Assembly (NCBI GenBank): GCA_028829895.1
Contig: CM054179.1
Coordinates: forward strand, 106,041,875-106,105,874
Source: Sinotaia quadrata
Taxonomy: Eukaryota; Mollusca; Gastropoda; Architaenioglossa; Viviparidae
Length of the DNA: 64,000 nt
Direction of reading: 5' to 3'
The position numbers and the translations under genes are program-made. The notes beneath the pieces were generated by a model. It searched no databases. It was not told the origin of the DNA and worked only from the letters and a program-made list of their open reading frames with translations. This document shows, in pieces, positions 1 through 10,004 of the stretch (its first letter is position 1; every line of letters starts with the position of its first letter).

Positions 1-154
1 TGTTGTATTTAATTCAGTATCATCTCCTTGTTCTCTTATTTCATCTGTCCACCTCGTTATCGTTTTGCTCTCTCGTTCCACCATTAATTTTTCCTTTATG
101 AGTATTTAGTATGTGTAGTTCTATAGTCCATGTCTACATATTGTTTCATTTGTC

Positions 155-316
155 ATTTTCTTTCTTTCAGTCATATTTCACAGAGTCCCTCTTCTCTTTT
201 CAGGTTTGACTTCATTCTTATTTCTCAGATTCCTCTTCTCTTTACAGCGTTGACTTCTTTCTTTCAGTCATATTTCACAGAGTCCCTCTTCTCTTTACAG
301 CGTTGACTTCTTTCTC
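155..316. repeat. Imperfect pyrimidine-rich direct repeat (about 55 bp, two full copies)
   Basis: Two nearly identical copies, starting near 157 and 258, both run from ctttctttcagtcatatttc through cacagagtccctcttctctt. A shorter diverged copy lies between them. The repeat lies in the probable intron upstream of the exon at 430. I see no coding potential in it. Confidence 0.7.
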
Positions 317-429
317 TCGAAATCCCTGACACAGTTATGTTTGAACGTTCCTGTTTGTCTCTCCATTTTTCTTTTGTTGTCGTTCTACGGTCTTTCTTTC
401 TTTCTTTCTTTCTCTGTGTCCCCCCTCAG

Positions 430-526
430 ATCTGGGTGCCTTAACGTGGCGAGGGGGTTTGAGTTCTCCAGTGATCTCGAGACAATTGTTTACGCTTTAC
501 ACAGCTACTCTAATGAGTACGAGTGA
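430..526 (+). CDS. Candidate 3'-terminal coding exon of a gene extending off the left edge
   Basis: A long pyrimidine tract ending in cccccctcag gives a strong splice acceptor at 429. Behind it an open frame of about 32 codons ends in TGA at 524-526. The peptide includes ARGFEFSSDLETIVYALHSY and its codons are much more GC-ending than the surrounding DNA, which supports real coding sequence. A second frame (acceptor phase 1) is also open to a stop at about 538, so the frame is not certain. An AATAAA at 949-954 could be its poly(A) signal. The upstream exons lie outside the window, so the product is unknown. Because the next three genes are deaminases whose C-terminal tails also sit on or near a small last exon, this may be the tail of a further cluster member. 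That is inference from position only. Confidence 0.4.
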
Positions 527-530
527 GGAG

Positions 531-1002
531 ACAGACTAAACTCAGTATTCTTAATGTGGTTGTTAACTCCCTAGGGAGTTTAGGTATTAGAGTTTGAAGA
601 ACTAACATGTCCATAACTTTATTTTTATGAAACCTAGTGTTAGGTACATTTACTTTTTTTTTGTTTGTTACTTTTATTTTTTTTAGGACTCACGCAATAC
701 ATGAATGGAATATTTGTATTCTAGACTGATGTTTGTTTCAAAACAAAAGAAATGATTGTATGTAGTTATAAATATGATTTAACTACAGTTAATTTAATCC
801 ACTGTCAGCTAGTTAGTAATAAGTTTGTAAAATATATAGCACTGATGATGATAAACTGACGATATTGATAATCTCTGATAGTGCTTCTAGAGTTCACATT
901 CTGTTTGTGATAAAGTAATATTGCATATATTAACTTTTCACAAATTTCAATAAAAAGTAATGTTTAAATGCATATTTTGATTTGTCTTCACTACAAATGT
1001 GT

Positions 1003-1080
<78 letters not shown>

Positions 1081-2390
1081 GGTCTGTCTGTCTGAGACAG
1101 ACAAAGACGGTGAAATATTAAACCAGTAAGTCGAAGAGAGTGTATTATTTCATACTCTTCAAAGGTGACGAAATATTAAACCATAAAGAAAATAAACTTC
1201 TCTAGTCACATCATCTTTCCTTCTGAAAAATAACAACGCATCAAACACAGACAAACTCTAGTGTGTTTAACTGTAACTCAGAACTCATCATGCTACTGCT
1301 TGCTGTTGACTGACTATTAATATTCATTTTTAAAACAAAGCAAAACAAAATAAGCATGCCATCAAAGCCCAGCCACCATCCTCCAATGAAGATAACAGCA
1401 AGCTGAAAAGAAACTGCACAAATGCAAGAAAAATATTGAAAGTGAGAGAGATTTTAGTGCACATAATATAGCAGTGGCGATACCAGCAGTGCAATGTAAT
1501 ATTTTTTGGGGAGTGTTCTCTTATTTATCTTATCTTGAACCAGATGAGAATCTGTCCCTCAGCTTGAATACAGCATGAGTGGTTCAGTCTCCTGGATCCT
1601 TGAGTATGAAGCGTGGTTTGACGTCTTTTTTTTTTGACGCGGGACCAACGAAATGCGTAACGGTAGTAATTGAGCAGTCAGACCATACAAAGTGCCAGGC
1701 TCTGTTGGCAATAAATCACAATTATAAAACCTTGAAATCCCACAAGTCCACAGACTCACAAGTATTCAGTTTGGGAAAATGGATGCTCGCCTGGGCGTGA
1801 AAGGGCAGTCTAAATTTAGCTCTGTCTAGCTCGTCTATTTAAGTATTCTAACATCTGTCGTCCATATTTTAGTTTACTCTAGTTGACACTTTTTACATCC
1901 GGTCCAAACTTTATGACAGCCAAGGGACACAGTTCCCACATACAGATTTTATGTACACTCACATCGGCCAGAGTGGGTGACAAGCTTCACCCGGAATTAC
2001 ATAACTTGTTCGAAGCTAAGTTCAATCAAAATGTCAGAACTCAATGGCTTCACATTGAAAACAGTTTTAGAAAGAGTCAGATAAAATCAAACTATTATGA
2101 CTATTTAATTTATTATTATTATATTTAAAATATTATTATGAACTAAGACATTTACATGTTTGATAACTTAATAAAAGCATGAGAAGGTGAGTGGACATGC
2201 CACAATGAGTATAACTATTTTTTTTATTTTAAAAATCTTATACATATAAAGAAACATAAATTAAAAGTAATTTAAAATTATAATGATTTTTGTTATAATA
2301 AATCACCATATTTTATGAATGTGCAATACTACAATAATAGCAAAGTGTTCTGCGTGTAATTGTGTTTTGTCAACCAAAGAATAACGAGCA
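531..2390. other. Intergenic DNA with one long GT microsatellite
   Basis: Apart from the possible poly(A) signal at 949-954 and a perfect (GT)n run at about 1003-1079, I see no gene or repeat family here. Short open frames at 1559-1800 and 1883-2128 lack any recognisable motif, splice context or codon bias. Confidence 0.5.
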
Positions 2391-2479
2391 TGGAAAAGAA
2401 GTAATGAATTATTTAGATCTTATTTAAGACATTGACGCATTTGTATGACGAAATTATTCACTTGCACTCTACAGAGCGT

Positions 2480-3100
2480 TCACACCCTTCCATTGTAGTA
2501 CTCCATCTAATTTTGTGTCGTCACTATTCAGTATTTCACTGTTAATTTAGTTTTGTGACGTCACCATTAAGTATTTCACTACTAATTTAGTTTTGTGACG
2601 TCACTATTCAGTATTTCACGGTTAATCTAGTTTTGTGACATCACTATTCAGTATTTCACTGCTAATCTAGTTTTGTGACACCACTATTCAGACGACAGGA
2701 AATGTACAACGAACAGACATGGCATGTACTGGTCTTCATGTATTTGTTTTTTGTCATCTACAGAATAATGCGAAAAAAGAAGTAATGAATTATTTAGATC
2801 TTATTTAAGACATTGACGCAATAGTGTGACGTAATTCTCAATGGGAGCTCACAAGCGATTCTGAAATATCGAAATAGTCCCAAATGAGATCTACGGAACT
2901 GAAATAAATCGAAGTGACAATCGGAAAGAAATCAGGGATGGTTCTTCTTCACAAAAACTAGATTATCATTTAAACAGTGTATAGTGATGCCACAAAGCTA
3001 GATTCAGAGTGAAATATTTGAATAGTGACGACACAAAACTAGATTCACAGTGAAATATTGAATAGTGAAGACACAAAACTAGATGAAGACACAATCGAAA
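2480..3100. mobile_element. Foldback-like element with tandemly repeated inverted arms
   Basis: The left arm (2511-2690) is a 40-bp unit repeated 4.5 times, with core ttttgtgacgtcactattca. The right arm (about 2952-3085) holds about three copies of the same unit in reverse complement. The match continues outward into single-copy flanks: catctaattttgtgtcgtc on the left answers gaagacacaaaactagatg on the right. The loop (2691-2950) contains a near copy of the DNA just left of the element: 2396-2455 matches 2776-2835 at a spacing of about 380 bp. Long inverted arms built of direct repeats are the hallmark of Foldback-type DNA transposons. No transposase frame is present, so it would be non-autonomous. 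Confidence 0.55.
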
Positions 3101-3964
3101 GGTGTTGAGTAACAATTGGTTGTTTGCCAGTAGAGTTATCATTGTTGTAACTCTTACATAACATTCGCAAGGTGACTTAGAACCTCCTCACCACATTTTT
3201 CATCCCTAGAACAGAAATTAAAAGTAGCATATTTTTCAAATAAAAATGTATAATTTGTTGTATATTTCAAAACAGCCTTAATTCAACTTTCTAAGTAATC
3301 AAATGTGTAACATAAATTTCAAAAGTTAATAATATTTTAATTAATTTAGCAGATAGGTCTACAGAATCTTAGAGAATAAAATCTAGACATCTAAAAAAAA
3401 AAAAGAGAAAAGAGAAGTCATCTCGGCACTTATCGCGGTACAGTCATTTGTATATTATGATGGCGAAGCTCACAAACCCAAACGCATTAGAGTTCGTGAG
3501 TGAAACAAAACATTTTATAATTATCAAAGTGCTAGTTGATTAGTTTATTCATCGAAGCAGAAAAACAGATCACTATAAAAGTTATTTCCCCTGATGATAG
3601 CTGATGTCATTTCCTGCAAAAGTTTGCGATAACACTAAGGGTAACGTTGTCGCTCTCGATTCTCTGAATACGAATGTTATCACTTAAACAGAGTACTGAC
3701 AACACAAGTCGTAGACAAAAATATGAACAGTGATATGATTCACAGAAACAAATGTTGATCTAATTTATTTAAAACGTTAATTTTAAAATTTTCTAATCAC
3801 ATCTAGCAAGTATGCACGAACTTGTAAAGTTCACTATTTTTGTATGACGGTTTAAACATTTGGTCAGTTAATATGGTGCTGTTTGATACTTTTAATTTTT
3901 TTAAAAAAAGGTTTATATATAAACATACATTCGCATACACGCACTCGCATATGCACGCACTCAC

Positions 3965-4034
<70 letters not shown>

Positions 4035-4230
4035 CCACTTGACCACATTCGCTCGCAGTAAAAACATACCCCCTACGATATTCAGTATTTCGGAATTAAT
4101 TTTTCAAAAATAAAATTCCTCATCTAGCAATCGAAATGACTTTCTGAGTAAAGTATTATATTTTCGTATCTTTGAGCGTTGGTTTGCATGATCACACTGT
4201 GTTTGTGTATGGGTCACACGCATGAACACT
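3100..4230. other. Intergenic DNA, no gene seen
   Basis: AT-rich sequence containing a perfect (CA)n run at about 3966-4033. The open frames over the CA run are repeat artefacts. Confidence 0.5.
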
Positions 4231-4235
4231 AAATA

Positions 4236-4330
4236 TAGTGGCTGCTCGTGCCTAGACTATCGACTCTGACGTCAGCAGTTTGATTCTCATCACTGAAGTC
4301 GCATTCTGCCGAGAGATTCGAGGTCAACCT
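4236..4330 (+). mobile_element. tRNA-derived SINE head, degenerate
   Basis: The order agtggctgctcgtgcctaga, then gactctgacgtcagcagttt, then gattctcatc matches the layout of a tRNA-like SINE promoter: an A-box-like segment near 4237-4256 and a B-box-like GTTTGATTC near 4278-4286. An A/T-rich tail follows at 4340-4375. The sequence does not fold as a functional tRNA. It is probably a fossil copy, 270 bp upstream of the first deaminase TATA box. Confidence 0.5.
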
Positions 4331-4507
4331 AAGCATTGCAACAAAATAAAAATTAAATTAAAAATAAACACATATTTCACAGATACGGTAATAAGCGTTT
4401 TGTTCCATGATCGCAGTTTGTAGGTTGTATGTAGAAATGTAGAACTCAGAAACGGGTGGACAGATGTAGGTCTAATTTATTCTTCCAAGTGGAAAATCAA
4501 AAGCAGA

Positions 4508-4607
4508 TGACGTCATTAACATTTTATGGAGAAGTTAGTTCAACGAATACCATAGTTCACTTGGAAATGAAAATTCGTCCTAGTCCAGAAAGTCACTGTT
4601 TATAAAG
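4508..4607 (+). promoter_or_regulatory. Promoter of deaminase A: CRE-like site and TATA box
   Basis: TATAAAG at 4601-4607 lies 122 bases before the ATG, so transcription would start near 4630 with a leader of about 100 bases. A perfect ATF/CREB palindrome TGACGTCA sits at 4508-4515. A weaker IRF-like AANNGAAA core (in ggaaatgaaaa) lies at about 4563-4572. Protein binding is inferred from the motifs alone. Confidence 0.5.
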
Positions 4608-4728
4608 CGGGTCCATGCGCCTGTAATGGCCACAACGTTCGAAATCAGAATAGTAACTAGGACAGCAGTCAGCACGTGCTTTTAGAATCAGGTCTCCATT
4701 CAACCGACTCCAGCGCCAACTACAGAAT

Positions 4729-5358
4729 ATGACGCGTATAATACATTCTGAAGATGGAGATCAGCTATTGACAAGAAGAAATATATATAAAATATTTCAT
4801 TCCAACGGCCTCCACTATTCGAACAACACATGCCTTTGGGAAACAACAGTTTTCGCCGTTCTCGTCATTTTCGAGAATGGACGAGATCAGGAACCCAAGG
4901 TTTTCCGCAATGAGAAAGGGCACTGTGCAGAAAAATTCTTACTTCAATCAATAAGAGTTCTTCCCAAGGGGGCGCAAGTGCGGGTGTACTTAAGCTTTTC
5001 ACCTTGCTTTACGTGCTGTGAACGATTTATCCAGTTTAGAGACAAACACCCCGACACTCAAGTTGAGATTATTTTCTCAGCATTTTACAGAATTCGACGA
5101 GCTTCTTGTGTGAGAGAAAAACATGAACATAAAATGTGCAACCTCACAGACCACGATAAAAGTGTTGGTGGAATTCAACAGTTAATGATGAATGACGTAA
5201 TCATTCGACCATTCATTTCTAGGGACTGGTTCGCTCTTGCAAATGTTCTCAAAGCAGATTTATCTGAGAAAAAGGTGGACGATAATATACGAGAAAGAAA
5301 AGAAGAAGATATGGAAATGATGAAAGATCTGGCCAACATTTTATTCAAGAGCAGGTAA
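4729..5358 (+). CDS. AID/APOBEC-like cytidine deaminase, paralogue A
   Basis: A 209-residue protein of the zinc-dependent AID/APOBEC deaminase superfamily, expected to deaminate cytosine in nucleic acid. The zinc site reads C66-A67-E68 (E68 would be the proton shuttle) and then S91-P92-C93-F-T-C96-C97. The first ligand is Cys rather than the His of vertebrate AID/APOBEC. The family fold follows: strand VEIIFSAFYRI (112-122), helix GIQQLMM (148-154), strand VIIRPF (157-162) and W167, matching the AID segment ending in DYFYCW by position. Between these lies C127-x4-H132-x-H134...D141-H142, shared with the two paralogues. There is no signal peptide or membrane segment, so the protein is probably intracellular. 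The ATG has A at -3. The last codons AGC-AG abut gtaaat, a plausible donor. A strong acceptor at 5744 would replace R-stop by R-L-stop, so the tail barely changes. A possible poly(A) signal is at 6132-6137. The family is very likely; the substrate is unknown. Confidence 0.9.
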   Translation: MTRIIHSEDGDQLLTRRNIYKIFHSNGLHYSNNTCLWETTVFAVLVIFENGRDQEPKVFRNEKGHCAEKFLLQSIRVLPKGAQVRVYLSFSPCFTCCERFIQFRDKHPDTQVEIIFSAFYRIRRASCVREKHEHKMCNLTDHDKSVGGIQQLMMNDVIIRPFISRDWFALANVLKADLSEKKVDDNIRERKEEDMEMMKDLANILFKSR

Positions 5359-6137
5359 ATGCTATTTGTTATAAATTATAAAATCTGTCAGTAGTGAAAG
5401 AGGTTTATTGCTGAAATGTCTTTATGGTATTATTTCTTGTTTATGTCTCTCTGTTAATATCTGTTCATTTTTCTGTCTCTCTATTACTATCTATTCATCT
5501 CTACGATTCTAGTTGTTCTATTCAACTCTCCGTCTTTCTATTACTATCTGTTTATCTCTTCTCTCCGTTATTCTGTTCATCTCTCCGTGACATTCGATCC
5601 ACTCTTCAAGGACACCTACCCATCTCTCTCTCCCTCCATCTATATTATATAATATATTATGTTTCAAGTGATCTATGAGTTGTTCTGAATGTGTACTGGA
5701 ACTGACAATTGACATGGGTCATCACTCTGCTTATTTCTTTTCAGATTGTAGTTCGTCCCTTTGATGTAGTCTGAAGCTGTGGACGATTGCAAAGTGTTCT
5801 GTGTTGCAATTTTTGTCGCCATCAAGAGTGTCGAAATTTCATATGCCTATTGCATATTGTATAATGCACATAATTTCACTATTAATTTTATACATCTATT
5901 AGTGCTACCTGTATTATTTATATATCTTGAAACATTACGGTATATATTATATAGTATTTATTTGATATATTATTTCATTATGACTTTTCTTTATAAATCT
6001 CTTCATTATATGTTGTCTTTTGATGTAATATTACATGTTATATGCGTGTGGATGTATTCATAAATGTATGTGTATAATAAGTATGTGTGTTATTATGTAT
6101 TCCTGCTCATATTGATTAAAATGATGGTACTAATAAA
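5356..6137 (+). other. Probable intron and 3' UTR of deaminase A
   Basis: The candidate donor AGCAG/gtaaat (exon end 5355) pairs with the acceptor ttatttcttttcag (ends 5744). The next exon would add Leu and a TAG stop at 5749-5751. The intron is rich in degenerate pyrimidine repeats (ctctctattactatct and similar). AATAAA at 6132-6137 is a reasonable poly(A) signal. If the intron is not used, translation simply stops at 5358. Confidence 0.45.
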
Positions 6138-6221
6138 TTAATTATGATAATGTGGTGGTACTAGAGTAACTCTATACCGCCTTTAAAATTGACGAAAATC
6201 AATAAGAAATTAAATAAACTA

Positions 6222-6311
6222 TAAAAAAAAAAAAAAAAAGAGCGAGAGAAAACCACTTAGTAAGAGATAATAAACGAACGCGCGCGCGCACACACACACA
6301 CACACACACAG

Positions 6312-6392
<81 letters not shown>
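6222..6392. repeat. Composite microsatellite: A-run, (CA)n, (TA)n, (GA)n
   Basis: In order: an A-run (6223-6239), a CG/CA tract ending near 6310, (TA)n to about 6360 and (GA)n to about 6391. No gene is implied. Confidence 0.85.
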
Positions 6393-6395
<3 letters not shown>

Positions 6396-6446
6396 CATGC
6401 AAATATCGCTATTATTTTTTAAAACGGCTGAGTTAAGGGATTATGT

Positions 6447-6729
6447 CACTTGCTGTTACAGAACAAGTAAACGCCACTTGCTGTTGCAGAACAAGTAAAC
6501 ACCACTTGCTATTAAAGAACAAGTAAACACCACTTGCTGTTACAGAACAAGTAAACACCACTTTCTGTTGCAGAACAAGTAAACACCACTTGCTGTTACA
6601 GAACAAGTAAACGGCACTTTCTGGTACAGAACAAGTAAACACCACTTTCTCTTACAGAACAAGTAAACGCCACTTGCTGTTACAGAACAAGTAAACGCCA
6701 CTTGCTGTCCAGAGCAAGTAAACGCCACT
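6447..6729. repeat. 28-bp minisatellite, about ten copies, each with dyad symmetry
   Basis: The unit cacttgctgttacagaacaa followed by gtaaacgc repeats about ten times with few substitutions. Within each unit ACTTG pairs with CAAGT, and the inner CTGT-T-ACAG is itself a palindrome, so each copy can form a small hairpin. It lies 0.6 kb past the possible poly(A) site of deaminase A. The minus-strand open frames over it are repeat artefacts. Confidence 0.85.
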
Positions 6730-6739
6730 TCAGTGATAT

Positions 6740-8030
6740 AACAAAAAGTTGCGTAAACAGATTATGTCGAGTGGTAAGGCTCTTGAAAACTACAATTACA
6801 ACTAATATCTGACACCAAATGACCAGTCCGGACTCTCACAAACATACTTTTAATATGCCTTGTCTCCACATAACGTCAGTTCTCACAAGATTATCTTTAA
6901 AGTGTTTTCTCCACTTGACGTACAAGTCACGATCAGCACACAAATTAATAACTTAGAAAGGGAAAAGAGTCAGTAGATTCTGATTAAATATCAAACAAAT
7001 AAATTTAATGAATATGTGCGCATGAAATCAGAGACAACAAACATAATTTAAAAACAAAATTATTGTGTGTTACTAAACAGTAAGAAATATGTGCGTATAT
7101 ATGTGTGGTGTGTGTACTGTGCGATGTCGGGAGGAATGGGGGAATGCATAGAGACCCTAGGAACTAGAAGAGTGTTGGCTGCCACGTCAAAGAGGTCATT
7201 TGAAAGAATATTTTAATATTATTTATTTCCGATCTCATAACTCACCATTCTTTATCATATGGGTTTTTTTTTTATTTTATCACATTAGTAACCAAATAAT
7301 GACATGTAACCGCTCGAACTGACGCCAAACTTTGGAAATTAGCGGTTTGGAACAAAAATCTAGGAGTGCACCTTCAACTGACACTGTCAACTGACCAAGG
7401 AATTTTGTTTAAAATAAATTTTAAATTTTGCAACAAATGCATTCGACAGGCATACATCTATTTAAACAAATTAAATATCAAAGGGCTATAATAAATTTAA
7501 ATAAAATTAAATAGTGTTCCATGCCGGTTGAAATTGGTTTGAGGACACAATACACTTTTCAAAGTTACAATTACAATTTGGTGATGTACTATTTTTAAAT
7601 TGTGCGAAATTACAATTTGGTGATGTGCTATTTTTAAAAAGTAGAAATTTGTGTGGGTAGGGTGTGCACTCAGTATTTGCACCTTCTCGCGTTATCATTG
7701 TTTTACAGACACAAACTGCACTTCGCTTGATGTAGGTTGTAACCCACCCCCACCCCCGTTATTACATCAGCAATATTAACCAACTGACCAAGTCTCCGTT
7801 TCACCAGACATGACTGTATACGTTCTATTATTCTCAAAAGAACGCTTTCCTGGAACATTTGAATAGCTCACACACACACACATTCAAGGACACGCAAACA
7901 CACATACACTTACATTCATACATACATAAATAGACGCATATATATATATATATATAAAATCTATCGGGAATTCCCTATCTTACCCATTGGGATTGAAAAT
8001 TGACACAGAAAATAGCAGAATCACCATAGG
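6740..8030. other. Intergenic DNA, no gene seen
   Basis: AT-rich sequence with short CA and TA tracts at about 7868-7955. A perfect kB-type palindrome GGGAATTCCC lies at 7966-7975. The surrounding bases (ctatcgggaattccctatct) resemble those at 13970-13990, so the motif is probably part of a dispersed repeat end. A 25-base repeat containing acaatttggtgatgt occurs twice near 7570-7630. Confidence 0.45.
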
Positions 8031-9320
8031 AGCACTAGTATTTTCCTCAGAATGACGTATGGAAGGGAAATTTATTGGGGGGTGGGTGGGGTCTGTTTTT
8101 AGAAACCCGGGGAAATTTAATCTGCTGGAATGAGAAGCCCTCTTTGTCATGGGGTGGATCCTTATTAGTTTTGGAAATGGGGATTATTGTTGCATGCCTC
8201 CACTGAGGTGGTATATGTTTCCTGTGTGAAGGATAGTGTTGTATAGTGCTGTTAAGTTTGTGATTATGTCCTCTGGTAGTCTACGCATGATTTATGGTAT
8301 TTTGTCTGGTCCTGGGGCTGTCTTTTAAAAAATTTTTAATTTTAATAACTCCAGTGTAGTTATGGGGTTGTTGATTGGGTTTGGAGTGTTTTGCTCTGTT
8401 GTTTGTTGTTGATATTCATTTTCTAGGTTTTTTAGGTTCTCTTTTAGTGTGATTAGTTGCATTGATTTCTGATGATTTGTTTTGCTGGAGTTAGTTTCGA
8501 ATTGATCTGCAAGGGCTTCCAGCTTTTCCATTCCTGATAGTGCTAATTTGTTGATATGTAGAGTTTTTAGTGTGGGGATGTTTTCTTCTTTGACCTACCC
8601 ATTATTTGGTTTATTTTGTTCCATATGGTCTTGGTACAGGTAAGATATGATAATTTGTTGCATGTTTTAATCCAACCTTGTTCTGGGGCTGACTATAGCT
8701 TTGATTTATTCAGCATGGATTGTTTTGTACTTGTTCCTACGAGTTTCGCTGGTTGGTTTGAGTCTGTGATCTAAGTGCTTGTTCGCTCTTTGTTTTTAGA
8801 GACTCCAGTCGTTGGTTCCACCAAGGTGTATTTATTTGGTTGGGTTTAGGGTTGATGAGTGGAAAAGCTGTATTGGCTGCATTTGTGATTGCTGCTGTAA
8901 GATTAATTGCCCAGATGTTAATGTCTTTGTTTGTCAGTGTTTGAGTGTCGATATTACTGAGTTCTTTGTGCACTTTTCTCCAGTCATCCGTAGCTAGATG
9001 CCAGGTTAGGGTGGGGGTGGGTATATTATTTGGAGAGATTATGATTTCTATTATGAGCAGGATGGGGTGATGGTCACTAGTGTAGTTGTTGTCTATCTTT
9101 AGTATAGTGGTTTTGAGAGTGATGTGTGGGGTGATTATAGCTAAGTCTGGTGAGTAGTGTCCTCGGGTGGGGAGGTGTTAAGATTATGAGGTCATTGTTA
9201 TTTGTCCAATCTAAGAGTGTTTTTCCTTGACTGTTTTGTCGTCCCTGGGAACAGATGCTATGGTAGGCATTAAAATCTCCTTTGATGATGTGTGTCATGA
9301 AATGAGTTTTCATCATTGTT
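8030..9320 (-). mobile_element. Non-LTR retrotransposon fragment: endonuclease to start of reverse transcriptase
   Basis: Read on the minus strand, this holds broken ORF2 pieces of a Jockey-like LINE. The endonuclease segment (9316-9077) has KGDFNAYHS followed by QGKTLLDW, the usual late-endonuclease motif and its follow-on. The linker (8973-8737) has PWWN. The reverse transcriptase begins near 8328 with KTAPGPDKIP and continues with PPQWRHATIIPISKTNKDPP (about 8210-8150). An in-frame stop directly after DKIP and a frameshift near 8210 kill the frame, and homology stops near 8090, before the catalytic YADD-type motif. The sense strand is strikingly A/C-rich (Asn, Thr, Gln, Pro codons). Confidence 0.8.
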
Positions 9321-9329
9321 GAACAATTA

Positions 9330-9990
9330 AATTGGAAGTAAATAATTAAATAAATTATTCAGTGTGAATGTGTCGTTAGTCGGAAGTGCGAACTTCCGGG
9401 AAGAGTAGAGAGGGATGGGGGTTGTTGGGCATTTGCGTGGGCGTAAAACGAAACAACTGGGTACAGGGCGGAAATCAAAGCAGCGTAGGCAGGGTCAAGT
9501 TATCTAATTTTTAGAAAGATGCGTGGGTGTTGTGATGGTATAAATACCTTTCTGTGCCATTGACCATTACATGCGCGAAAGCGGCGGAAGCCGGAAGCGC
9601 CCCCTACACTCAATCAAAATGACCATTACACATGTGCCTACTAGACGAAGCTAGGAGATTGACCGTTGTCCCCTATAGCTTGGGAGAAAGCTGCAGAAAA
9701 ACCCTTTTTGAAGGTAAATAAATGACTGATGAATGAGAGGAGATTTTAATTATAGATTTTATTGTATTGATGTAATATTGAAATGATAGTCAGAGATCGG
9801 TGTGTTTAAATAGGATAATGTATCTAGTCTTGAGGAAAGGACTTAGGGCTGCTTAATTATTAATTTAAGGGACTCAGTGAGAAAGGAGACTTGGTGTGCA
9901 AAGTACAAGTACACTTTCGTTAGAAGCTTGTGGCGAGAACATTGACGCGTGCAATCTGGGCGTGGCCAGAGCTTCACTGAACCGCTACAG
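9330..9990. other. Spacer between LINE fragments, with a dispersed-repeat patch
   Basis: Non-coding and locally GC-rich. The segment near 9577-9602 (gaagccggaagcgcccccta) recurs near 57325-57345, marking an unnamed dispersed repeat. Its presence between ORF1 and ORF2 remnants suggests an insertion or a rearranged LINE copy. Confidence 0.45.
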
Positions 9991-10004
9991 TTAATGGGGT
10001 GCGG

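Noticed and set aside
3840..4113. Open frames over CA/GT runs here and at 11 kb, 13.9 kb, 39.8 kb, 44.8 kb and 48.6 kb
   Set aside because: They encode only His-Thr or Cys-Val runs from dinucleotide repeats.
4236..4330. Functional tRNA gene
   Set aside because: A- and B-box-like words are present but the arms do not pair. A SINE head fits better.
6447..6729. CRISPR-like array of palindromic repeats
   Set aside because: Repeats of 28 bp are directly abutting with no unique spacers, and the genome is eukaryotic.
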